From positions 1 to 20,754 of IMG/VR virus record IMGVR_UViG_3300050014_000330: 20,754 bases of DNA; one strand, given 5' to 3'. The notes below the pieces were generated by a model. That model was not told where the DNA came from and did no database searches. It worked only from the letters and a program-made list of their open reading frames with translations. Positions 1-6,041 of the stretch are shown piece by piece (position 1 is the stretch's first letter; each line of letters begins with the position of its first letter). Both the position numbers and the translations under genes were made by a program. The DNA is from a virus.

Positions 1-243
1 GTTACGGGCGATTTACGAGGCACATCGGCAGTTTTATCGGCATATCTGGCTGACATAACAGCAATTAAAAACAAATTCTACGGCATGACGCCACTTCCGG
101 CCTCAATGAATTATATCAGTTATACCGACGCGAACAATATTGAACTGCTTTTACTCGAAGTAGAAAAATACATCAACCAAATGATTGCTGGGTTTCGTTA
201 TTGCGGATCATTTGCATGCGGACAAGGAGTGGCTTTACCTTGA
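1..243 (+). CDS. Phage structural protein, C-terminal part (5' end outside window)
   Basis: The frame is open from the first base and ends in TGA at 241-243, giving about 80 C-terminal residues. The fragment contains KFYGMTPLP followed by an acidic helix (DANNIELLLLEVEKYINQM) and an aromatic end. I recall this layout from short proteins upstream of tail-fibre genes in Bacillota phages, but I cannot name a Pfam family. Its stop overlaps the TTG start of the next gene (TTGA), so the two are translationally coupled in the tail operon. Function is inferred only from position, probably a tail or baseplate accessory. Confidence 0.6.
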   Translation, partial: VTGDLRGTSAVLSAYLADITAIKNKFYGMTPLPASMNYISYTDANNIELLLLEVEKYINQMIAGFRYCGSFACGQGVALP

Positions 244-797
244 CAGACAAAAATGTACAGTACCCGAATAGATACGATCTAACGCTCGTCAGCGGGTCTA
301 CATACGATCTAACGCCTGTGCCGGGAACGGTGACGGCGGCAGGGACTTTGATGAATAAGGCGGCGATTCTAAGTGATGCAGCGGCGGCGGCCATAGCGTT
401 CGCAACGGGCGTTTCTTTGACCGGCGACGTATTGCTAACCGATGTGTTTAATGCCCTAGCTAGTAAACTGCCAAGACTTGTCATCGGTACATATGCGGGT
501 ACCGGTACGTCCGGCGTTTCGAATAAAAACGTACTGACATTCCCTGTGACACCCAAGTTCGTTATTGTCGTAGACAGCTCGGGCCAATTCGCCGTTTTCA
601 TTTACGGCGTATTGTCAGCGTCATATCAACAATATTTTAGCTTGATCGCGTCATGGACGGCGACAACGTTGTCTTGGTATTCGACGGGCGATTTTAATTG
701 GCATGGCGGCGCCGGCAGTCCAGTAAGCAACGCTGTGGCGGCCCAGATGAACACCTCAGCTGCAGTATACACCTATATTTGGGGGGGCTTAATATGA
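240..797 (+). CDS. Tail fibre-like structural protein
   Basis: The 185-aa product starts at TTG 240. AAGGAG at 224-229 lies 10 bases upstream, which is why this start is preferred to the upstream ATG at 201 that lies inside the preceding gene. The N-terminus has short repeats (YDLTLVSGSTYDLTPVPG) and an alanine-rich segment. From about residue 90 there is a beta-rich part with VLTFPVTPKFVIVVDSSG, a pattern common in the C-terminal domains of phage tail fibres and tail-associated proteins. There is no signal peptide or membrane segment. It overlaps the next gene at ATGA (794-797). A fibre or fibre-accessory role is inferred from sequence texture and position. Confidence 0.6.
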   Translation: MTDKNVQYPNRYDLTLVSGSTYDLTPVPGTVTAAGTLMNKAAILSDAAAAAIAFATGVSLTGDVLLTDVFNALASKLPRLVIGTYAGTGTSGVSNKNVLTFPVTPKFVIVVDSSGQFAVFIYGVLSASYQQYFSLIASWTATTLSWYSTGDFNWHGGAGSPVSNAVAAQMNTSAAVYTYIWGGLI

Positions 798-1384
798 CTA
801 TAATTGCAAAAACACCGCAGAGCAGCGGAGCATACCCAAGTCAAACGTGGGAAGGTAATGTTGCCCCGGATGGTTATTATGCTATACCCGATAGTCTTGT
901 GCCCACATGGGCGCAATATGCACCGTTTGTTACGCTTACGGTTGACAACGACGTCATTACCACCATGGTGGATAACCCCACGGCGAGAGCGGCTGCGGCA
1001 CCAATAGCCGACCTTCCGGCGCTCCAAGCCGCAAAACAGCAAGCGAACAATGACGCTCTATCTGCGTTTCTCGCGGCCAATCCACTTACATACACTGACG
1101 GCAAACAATACGGGGTTACGCTCGCGGATCAGCAGGAACTAGCGCTCAACCTTACGCAATATCAGCTTGCCGTGTCTGCCGGCGAAACGCCGACGTTGGA
1201 ATGGCATGCAGCTCATGAGGATTGCACTACGTGGAATATTGCCGACTTAACATCTCTCACACTCACGATTTCGGCGTTTGTCTATACGTATGTGCGTCAA
1301 AATCAAGCTATTAAAGTGCAGATTTACGCCGCCAACACAGCTGACCAAATTAACGCCATCGTCATCTCGTACGAGGTAAGTTGA
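794..1384 (+). CDS. Phage tail protein, DUF4376-like C-terminal half
   Basis: The 196-aa product begins at ATG 794, overlapping the upstream stop (ATGA) with a G-rich run just before it. Residues 1-60 form a short N-terminal domain (GAYPSQTWEGNVAPDGYYAIPD). About 75-196 is helical and contains ANPLTYTDGKQYGVTLADQQEL and LEWHAAHEDCTTW, which resembles the DUF4376 domain found at the C-termini of tail-fibre assembly or accessory proteins. The family call is from memory of this pattern. The gene is coupled to the preceding fibre gene, consistent with a chaperone or a fibre component. Confidence 0.55.
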   Translation: MTIIAKTPQSSGAYPSQTWEGNVAPDGYYAIPDSLVPTWAQYAPFVTLTVDNDVITTMVDNPTARAAAAPIADLPALQAAKQQANNDALSAFLAANPLTYTDGKQYGVTLADQQELALNLTQYQLAVSAGETPTLEWHAAHEDCTTWNIADLTSLTLTISAFVYTYVRQNQAIKVQIYAANTADQINAIVISYEVS

Positions 1385-1385
1385 C

Positions 1386-1793
1386 GTGGTTAAGACTGCG
1401 GTACTGTTCTTTGCCGGCGGCCTCCTATATGCGCTCTGCGAACTTTTGTGGCGGGGGTACACGTATGCCGCCATGTTTGCGGTCGGCGGCCTATGCTTCG
1501 TCCTGATCGGACAGATCAATGTGTGGTTGTCGTGGCGTACGCCGATCCTGCTCCAGGGACTTATCGCGTGCGGAATCGTTACGGGGGTCGAATTTATATC
1601 AGGGTTTATCCTTAATATCGTCCTGGGTTTGAACATGTGGGACTACAGTCAACTACCATTTAACTTACTCGGACAGGTGTGCCTTTACTTCGCTGGCATC
1701 TGGTATGCGCTGTCGATCGGCGGCATCATTCTAGATGACCATCTGCGATATTGGATTTTTGGCGAACGAAAACCGCACTATAGAATCGTTTGA
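1386..1793 (+). CDS. Integral membrane protein, ABC_trans_CmpB-like (putative moron)
   Basis: The 135-aa product starts at GTG 1386 with GAGGTAAG about five bases upstream, just after the preceding stop. It contains four hydrophobic stretches (about residues 4-18, 28-45, 53-80 and 93-115) and a basic C-terminus (FGERKPHYRIV). The pattern, with the YALCELLWRGY and GVEFISGFILNIVLGLNMWDYS segments, matches the PF06541 'putative ABC transporter permease' family, small four-helix proteins frequent in Bacillota and their phages. No ATPase partner is nearby, so transport is not supported. Position among tail genes and a terminator directly after it suggest a lysogenic conversion cargo gene. Confidence 0.7.
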   Translation: MVKTAVLFFAGGLLYALCELLWRGYTYAAMFAVGGLCFVLIGQINVWLSWRTPILLQGLIACGIVTGVEFISGFILNIVLGLNMWDYSQLPFNLLGQVCLYFAGIWYALSIGGIILDDHLRYWIFGERKPHYRIV

Positions 1794-1814
1794 CCGCATA
1801 ATGCGGTATTTTTT
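1793..1814 (+). terminator. Short intrinsic terminator-like hairpin after the membrane protein gene
   Basis: ACCGCA (1793-1798) pairs with TGCGGT (1802-1807) around a 3-nt loop and is followed by a T run (1807-1813). It begins at the last base of the stop codon region of the membrane-protein gene and lies directly before the Shine-Dalgarno sequence of the next gene. The stem is short, so it may attenuate and not fully terminate. Confidence 0.55.
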
Positions 1815-1828
1815 ATGGAGGTATTTAT

Positions 1829-2167
1829 ATGAGTAATTTCACAGCAATAAGCGCGAACCTTACAAGATCAGACGGCGTATTAATCAACGCAGCGGCTTAT
1901 ATCGCCCCGGTATCCAATGGAGACCAGCCGATCACCGTCTCTGCCGCAGGCGTCAAGACGCTCACGCCGCCAAACGCAGGCAGCATCATAGCAACAATAC
2001 CCTGCCCAGTTGACTGTTACGTCCGATTTGGCGCGGTACCGGCTGTCGGCGTCGGAGAACCTTTTCTAGCGGGTGACGAAATCGTGCTTGACTCTGCCGA
2101 TCAGATTGCTGCCGCGCAGATATATGTCAACGGCGTCTGTTCGCTTTTCGTCACGTACTACAAATAA
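1829..2167 (+). CDS. Small phage structural protein, function unknown
   Basis: The 112-aa product starts at ATG 1829 with GGAGG ten bases upstream. The sequence is Ala/Val/Ile-rich, beta-prone and without membrane or signal segments (AAGVKTLTPPNAGSIIATIPCPVDCYVRFG ending in a beta strand SLFVTYYK). Small beta-sandwich proteins of this size often occur next to DGR-diversified tail proteins and may act as a spike or adaptor, but I do not recognise a family. It lies 13 bases upstream of the DGR target gene, so the two are probably co-transcribed. Confidence 0.55.
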   Translation: MSNFTAISANLTRSDGVLINAAAYIAPVSNGDQPITVSAAGVKTLTPPNAGSIIATIPCPVDCYVRFGAVPAVGVGEPFLAGDEIVLDSADQIAAAQIYVNGVCSLFVTYYK

Positions 2168-2180
2168 GGGGGCGGGATAT

Positions 2181-3572
2181 ATGAAACACGGAAATAAGAT
2201 CGGCCCCGTTAAGCAATCAATTAGCCAATTGAATGCGCAGGTGGCGAGTTTAATGTTATCGGCTGCCGGAGACTATACCGTCATGGGCGTCTATTGGGAT
2301 ACGACGTCAAATCCGGTTTTGGTCAGAACGGACGCATCTGCAACTTGGACGGCAGCGGCAGGAGTAGACGGTGCTCGTGTGACCAATAATTTCGACAACG
2401 CATCGATATATCGCGAAATAGGCCCAGTGACCGATTCCTACGGCAATGTGTTTATTCGCATCCCAAAATTTTATATACAGCGCATAACGGGGGTTGGGTT
2501 TAAAACAACGCGGATTAGTAAAACGCAGTATCCTGGATTTTATCTACCTCAGTGTTTTTGGGACTTTACAAACAACAAAGAGTTAGCCTACATAGACGTC
2601 GGAAAATACAAAGCGTCGCTTTCTTCCGATACCACAAAGCTGGAAAGCAAACCTAACGTGTATCCACTTATCAACGACACTATAATACAATTCCGTACGT
2701 TGGCGGTTGCAAATGGCACAGGGTATCAACAGATGGACATACACGTCGTGGATATGCTACAGGCGTTGTTCACTATCGAATTTGCAACGTTGAACTCACA
2801 GGCAATTGTCGCCGGTTATACAAATGGTCAATATACCGCAACACACCTAGCTTTAGCGACGGAAGCGGCAGCCAATCGTATAATCGTAACAAATGCGCAG
2901 GGGGCGCTATACCGCGTAGGACAGACAATCTCGGTTGGTACATCACGGGGCGGGAATCAGATTTTTTACGGCAGAACCATAACGGCAATTACTGTAGACA
3001 CGCCAACGACGGGGCAAACGGCAATAGTATTTGACGGCGCGGCGGTTACTATCACTATCGGCAATATGGTTTACAACACAGGCTATAAAAACGGGTTTTC
3101 GGCCAACATCGCGGCATCTACTGGCAGCCCAGTCAGCAATTCTGATGGGCTGAGACCGTTTGTGTATCGCGGCATCGAATCGCTATTTGGTGATATTTAT
3201 CAGTGGGTAGATGGGGTCAACATTAATGTCAATCAAGCATGGGTTTGTAAGGACGCGCGAAGCTATGCAAGCAATCTGTTTACCGCCCCTTATCAGCAAC
3301 TGGCCTATATCAACGGTAACGCCGATGGATACCTAAGCGCCATGGGATACGATCCGGCGTTACCGTTTGCTCAATTTCCAGTCGGGATTACAGGATCGTC
3401 GACAACATACTATTCAGACTACTATTATCAGGACGTAGAGCAATGTGTTGCCTGCTTCGGCGGGTCCTGGTACTACGGCTCGTCTGCAGGGCTTTGGTAC
3501 TGGTCCCTGTACTCCTCCTCGTCGAACTCGCTCGTGCTCGTCGGGGGGCGGCTCCTTAAAAAACCTCTTTAG
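2181..3572 (+). CDS. DGR target: tail-associated protein with C-type-lectin-like variable C-terminus
   Basis: The 463-aa product starts at ATG 2181 behind GGGGCGGG. Residues 1-30 are a helical N-terminus (KQSISQLNAQVASLML). A long conserved body follows (VRIPKFYI-like, YPGFYLPQCFWDF, VDVGKYKASL, MDIHVVDMLQALFTIEFATL). About residues 360-463 form the C-type-lectin/formylglycine-generating-enzyme-like domain (FVYRGIESLFGDIYQWVDG, then GGSWYYGSSAGLWYW and GGRLLKKPL). Residues about 424-459 are encoded by the variable repeat. Known DGR targets of this fold display variable residues on a receptor-binding face, so this is very likely the adhesin or tail-tip ligand. Residues at the VR sites are Tyr, Ser and Leu, as expected from adenine mutagenesis of Asn-rich template codons. 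Confidence 0.88.
   Translation: MKHGNKIGPVKQSISQLNAQVASLMLSAAGDYTVMGVYWDTTSNPVLVRTDASATWTAAAGVDGARVTNNFDNASIYREIGPVTDSYGNVFIRIPKFYIQRITGVGFKTTRISKTQYPGFYLPQCFWDFTNNKELAYIDVGKYKASLSSDTTKLESKPNVYPLINDTIIQFRTLAVANGTGYQQMDIHVVDMLQALFTIEFATLNSQAIVAGYTNGQYTATHLALATEAAANRIIVTNAQGALYRVGQTISVGTSRGGNQIFYGRTITAITVDTPTTGQTAIVFDGAAVTITIGNMVYNTGYKNGFSANIAASTGSPVSNSDGLRPFVYRGIESLFGDIYQWVDGVNINVNQAWVCKDARSYASNLFTAPYQQLAYINGNADGYLSAMGYDPALPFAQFPVGITGSSTTYYSDYYYQDVEQCVACFGGSWYYGSSAGLWYWSLYSSSSNSLVLVGGRLLKKPL
3448..3557 (+). repeat. DGR variable repeat (VR)
   Basis: This aligns without gaps to 3632-3741 (offset 184), starting at a shared TTGCC and ending at a shared CTT. In the 102 columns from TTC at 3456, 13 of the 17 template adenines differ here, while only 11 of 85 non-adenine columns differ. 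Changed codons include GGS(W), the YY pair, S-L-Y-S and L-V-L. The GC-rich end (about 3541-3557) is the expected place of the homing initiation (IMH-like) segment. It lies at the very end of the target gene, 13 bases before the stop codon. Confidence 0.88.
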
Positions 3573-3577
3573 GGGGT

Positions 3578-3597
3578 CTGGGGGACGAATCCCCCGG
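3578..3597 (+). promoter_or_regulatory. GC-rich hairpin just downstream of VR
   Basis: GGGGGA (3580-3585) pairs with TCCCCC (3590-3595) around the tetraloop CGAA. A T-G wobble and a C-G pair extend it to eight pairs. It begins 6 bases after the target stop codon and 21 bases after the VR end. Experimentally characterised DGRs have a similar 8-bp hairpin with a 4-nt loop shortly after VR that stimulates mutagenic retrohoming. No T tract follows, which argues against a plain terminator. Confidence 0.65.
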
Positions 3598-3612
3598 AAG
3601 ATACATTAACGC

Positions 3613-3773
3613 GGGGTTATGGGATGCGCGCTTGCCCTATTCGGCGGGGCCTAGCTCAACGGCTCGTATGCGGGGCTTTGGTACTGGTACCTGGCCCACT
3701 CTTCGTCGAACCCGAACGTGAACATCGGGAGGCAGACTCTTATTAAAGCAATATCATTGCATCCCATAATCCT
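3613..3773 (+). ncRNA. Predicted DGR template RNA core, TR closed by an inverted repeat
   Basis: TTATGGGATGC (3617-3627) is the exact reverse complement of GCATCCCATAA (3759-3769). Four more pairs or wobbles (3613-3616 with 3770-3773) extend the stem to about 15 bp. It encloses the entire TR, so in an RNA the two TR ends would be brought together. A small hairpin (TTACC/GGTAA, 3773-3786) follows. The 82 bases from there to the reverse transcriptase start hold no gene and would be the downstream spacer that DGR enzymes use for template-primed synthesis. RNA boundaries are inferred. Confidence 0.6.
3632..3741 (+). repeat. DGR template repeat (TR)
   Basis: This is the non-coding near-copy of the VR, between the target gene and the reverse transcriptase, as in classical DGR cassettes. 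Read in the VR frame it gives LFGGA-stop-LNGSYAGLWYW, then YLAHSSSNPNVNIGRQTL. The stop is TAG at 3652-3654, whose adenine corresponds to G in the VR (TGG). AAC codons remain at 3658, 3709, 3715 and 3721, but CTC, GCC and CAC stand at columns where DGR templates of this type usually have AAC. The template therefore seems partly diversified itself. Confidence 0.85.
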
Positions 3774-3855
3774 TACCACTTGGTAAAAATTCGCGATAAA
3801 GAACAGGGTTTAGTAAATTATTGAAACACCTTGACGCTAATAAGAAAGGGATATA

Positions 3856-4920
3856 TTGAAAAGAATCGGTTTTATTTATCCTAAGGTATACGACGTCGAT
3901 AACATTATCAGCGCAATGCGCAAAGCATCGTTAGGAAAAAGGCAACAACGAAACGTCAAACGAGTCCTCGCCAACGCCGACTATTATTCGTATGAAATTC
4001 AGAAGATGTTGATGAACAAAAGTTACGTTCCGTCCGCTGCGGCAATCAAAGAAATTACGGACAATTCCAGCGGAAAGAAACGTATGATCTGTAAACCAAA
4101 TTTCTATCCAGATCAGATTGTGCATTGGGCGCTTATGCTTCAGCTACAGCCTGTTATAATGCGTGGAATGTACGAATTTAATTGCGGAAGCATCCCGCAT
4201 AGAGGCACGAGCTACGGGCAAAAGACTATAAGAAAATGGCTTGATTCAGATCCTAAGAATACAAAATATTGCTTGCAAATGGATATCAAAAAATACTATC
4301 CGTCAATCGATGGCGAGATTTTGAAGCAAATGTTTCGGAGAAAAATCAAGGATGCTGATTGTCTGTGGCTCATCGACAGTATTGTTGACAGTAATCAAGG
4401 CCAGCCGATCGGTTATTATACCAGCCAATGGTTTGCTAATTTCTTCCTACAAGATTTTGACCATTTTGTCAAAGAAAAACTTGGCGTAAAACATTACGTT
4501 CGTTACGTGGATGATCTCGTCCTGCTCGGGCCGAATAAGAAAAAGTTACATCAAACGAGAAAGGACATAGCGATATATTTATCTGGTATGGGATTGCGGA
4601 TAAAAGAAAATTGGCAAGTTTATAAAATAAGCGTAAGGGCAATAGACTTCTTGGGTTTTCGGTTTTATAAGGACAAAACAACTTTAAGGAAACGAACCTC
4701 TCTGAGAATAAGGCGGCGTATCGCTAAGATCAAGAAAAAAGGAACGCTTAATGTAAAGGACGCATCCGCAGTAATATCGTATTGGGGATGGATAAAACGT
4801 AGCGACAGTTTCGGATTTTATCATAAATATGTCAGACCGGTTGTTAGTATTAAATCTGCAAGAAAGGTGGTAAGCGATAATGGAAAAAGAGATCAGATAT
4901 GCGGAAATTCCCGCATATGA
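3856..4920 (+). CDS. DGR reverse transcriptase
   Basis: The 354-aa product starts at TTG 3856 with AAGAAAGGG five bases upstream. It has a fingers/palm domain: MDIKKYYPSID (142-152) holds the first catalytic Asp, and QPIGYYTSQ (183-191) fits the DGR-specific [LIV]GxxxSQ signature that replaces QGxxxSP of other reverse transcriptases. YVDD (217-220) carries the catalytic Asp pair, and FLGFRFY with the following basic helices (LRKRTSLRIRRRIAKIKKK) is the thumb/RNA-binding tail. It copies the TR RNA into adenine-mutagenised cDNA that replaces the VR. The length is usual for DGR enzymes. The 3' end overlaps the next gene by 41 bases. No in-frame damage is visible. Confidence 0.92.
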   Translation: MKRIGFIYPKVYDVDNIISAMRKASLGKRQQRNVKRVLANADYYSYEIQKMLMNKSYVPSAAAIKEITDNSSGKKRMICKPNFYPDQIVHWALMLQLQPVIMRGMYEFNCGSIPHRGTSYGQKTIRKWLDSDPKNTKYCLQMDIKKYYPSIDGEILKQMFRRKIKDADCLWLIDSIVDSNQGQPIGYYTSQWFANFFLQDFDHFVKEKLGVKHYVRYVDDLVLLGPNKKKLHQTRKDIAIYLSGMGLRIKENWQVYKISVRAIDFLGFRFYKDKTTLRKRTSLRIRRRIAKIKKKGTLNVKDASAVISYWGWIKRSDSFGFYHKYVRPVVSIKSARKVVSDNGKRDQICGNSRI

Positions 4921-5041
4921 CCAAGAAACACAATACGTCATCGAAATGGCACCTGTTGATATGGGCGATTATATCTACATCGGGTTAGAAGTTAAGGACG
5001 TGATTCCGGATGCTCCAAACGATCCCAACGAGCAATTTTGA
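4880..5041 (+). CDS. Small acidic phage protein overlapping the reverse transcriptase end
   Basis: The 53-aa product starts at ATG 4880, with AGAAAGGTGG (4861-4870) as ribosome binding site. It begins MEKEIRYAEIPAYDQETQYV and ends in an acidic Pro/Asp/Asn tail (DAPNDPNEQF). Such small proteins are common between tail and lysis genes of Bacillota phages, and I know no function for them. It overlaps the reverse transcriptase by 41 bases and the next gene by 32 bases in other frames. It is too short and of the wrong composition for Avd, the basic helical DGR accessory protein. Confidence 0.65.
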   Translation: MEKEIRYAEIPAYDQETQYVIEMAPVDMGDYIYIGLEVKDVIPDAPNDPNEQF

Positions 5042-5141
5042 AACCTATACGGAGCTGCTTAAAATAATTGAGCAACAGGAAGAAACTATCATAGTTTTGG
5101 TAAACCGGAACGCGGAACTTGAAAGTATGCTAGGGAGCTAA
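5010..5141 (+). CDS. Tiny helical protein, unknown
   Basis: A 43-aa frame runs from ATG 5010, nested across the end of the preceding gene. Its centre is an amphipathic, probably coiled-coil helix (TYTELLKIIEQQEETIIVLVNRNAELESML). The heptad-like spacing of hydrophobics argues for real coding. No clear Shine-Dalgarno sequence precedes it, so translation probably depends on coupling to the upstream gene. It may be a small structural or lysis-associated protein, but no family was recognised. Confidence 0.5.
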   Translation: MLQTIPTSNFETYTELLKIIEQQEETIIVLVNRNAELESMLGS

Positions 5142-5167
5142 TTAAACCATTGATTCACTAATCTCAC

Positions 5168-5190
5168 CCGCCGATGGCGGTATTTTTTAT
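5168..5190 (+). terminator. Short terminator-like hairpin before the lysis module
   Basis: CCGCC (5168-5172) pairs with GGCGG (5176-5180) around GAT and is followed by a T run (5183-5188). The 15 bases GCGGTATTTTTTATG are identical to those after the hairpin at 1793-1807, and in both places a strong ribosome binding site follows at once. Confidence 0.5.
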
Positions 5191-5208
5191 GCCGGGAGGC
5201 GGTAAGTA

Positions 5209-5490
5209 TTGTCAGCAGTAGATGTTGTAGGACTCTTCGGATTAATCGTCGGATGCTTTGTAGGGCTGGCGGGCGTATTGTCCGGGAGAGATAAAAAAAT
5301 AGCGGACAACTTCGAGTGGCACGGCGTTGTAAATACAAAACTGGACTCAATCAGCGATATCGTGAAAGAAAACAGCGTTGATGTCAAGGGCATACAGGCA
5401 ACGGTTACAGATCATTGCGAACGGCTTTCCGCCGTCGAAGAGTCCGCAAAGTCAGCACATCACAGAATCGACGAAATGAAAAGAAATTAA
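5209..5490 (+). CDS. XhlA-like membrane-anchored coiled-coil protein of the lysis module
   Basis: The 93-aa product starts at TTG 5209, with GGGAGG (5194-5199) upstream. One hydrophobic segment (VVGLFGLIVGCFVGLAGVL, about residues 5-24) is followed by a basic patch (GRDKK) and a long hydrophilic helix (LDSISDIVKENSVDVKGIQATV). Orientation and length fit haemolysin XhlA/holin-accessory proteins, which sit in the cytoplasmic membrane beside the holin and endolysin genes. It lies 11 bases upstream of the holin gene in the same operon. Confidence 0.6.
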   Translation: MSAVDVVGLFGLIVGCFVGLAGVLSGRDKKIADNFEWHGVVNTKLDSISDIVKENSVDVKGIQATVTDHCERLSAVEESAKSAHHRIDEMKRN

Positions 5491-5501
5491 GGAGAATTAT
5501 C

Positions 5502-6041
5502 ATGACAAACATTCGCGGGTACATAATCATCGTTCTTTTAGCAATCGTGCTAATCGCGTTTCTGCGGTATGTAATACCGTATCTCAAGAGCAAAATCACG
5601 CTCAACAATCTGACTGTTTTGGAAAAAAAGGTCGAGGCCAAAGTCAACGCTGCGATGAACAAAATTACCGTAGCGGTAAACGGCATGTCTCTCGGTGAAA
5701 CGCGGAAGCAATGGGTTATGGACGAATTGGCAAAAGCAAATATTGTTATTGATGACGAATTAGATCACATGGTCGAAACCGCTTATAATAAACTCCCACA
5801 GGTTCTCGATTGCGCGACATCATTACTCGAAGATCTTATTTCAAAACTTACGAATGGCATTGTAACACCAGAAACGGCGCTGCCGGTTATTGTGGGCGCC
5901 GCCAAGAAAGCGGAAACTGTTATTGAACAGGTGATAACAGTCCCTGCCCCTGCCCCCGTACCCGACGTGTCCGTAGCGTTACCCGGACCCACAATAGATC
6001 CCATGCCAATGGCGACGCCGGAGGCTCCGAATGTCCAGTAA
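5502..6041 (+). CDS. Phage holin, LL-H (Phage_holin_6_1)-like
   Basis: The 179-aa product starts at ATG 5502 with AAGGAG nine bases upstream. The upstream ATG at 5415 lies in another gene and is not needed. There is an N-terminal transmembrane helix (YIIIVLLAIVLIAFLRYVI, about 7-25), then a long helical cytosolic part with alternating charge (KKVEAKVNAAMNKITV, GETRKQWVMDELAKANIVID). The C-terminus is Pro/Ala-rich (VPAPAPVPDV). This single-helix plus long helical domain is typical of the Lactobacillus phage LL-H holin family. It overlaps the endolysin start by 11 bases, confirming the lysis cassette. Confidence 0.7.
   Translation: MTNIRGYIIIVLLAIVLIAFLRYVIPYLKSKITLNNLTVLEKKVEAKVNAAMNKITVAVNGMSLGETRKQWVMDELAKANIVIDDELDHMVETAYNKLPQVLDCATSLLEDLISKLTNGIVTPETALPVIVGAAKKAETVIEQVITVPAPAPVPDVSVALPGPTIDPMPMATPEAPNVQ

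Noticed and set aside
3601-3745. TR segment as a translated second adhesin end
   Set aside because: There is no start codon with a ribosome binding site, and an in-frame TAG interrupts it. Position and substitution pattern are those of a DGR template.
5010-5141. Avd accessory protein of the DGR
   Set aside because: 43 residues is far too short and the sequence is not basic. Avd proteins are about three times as long.
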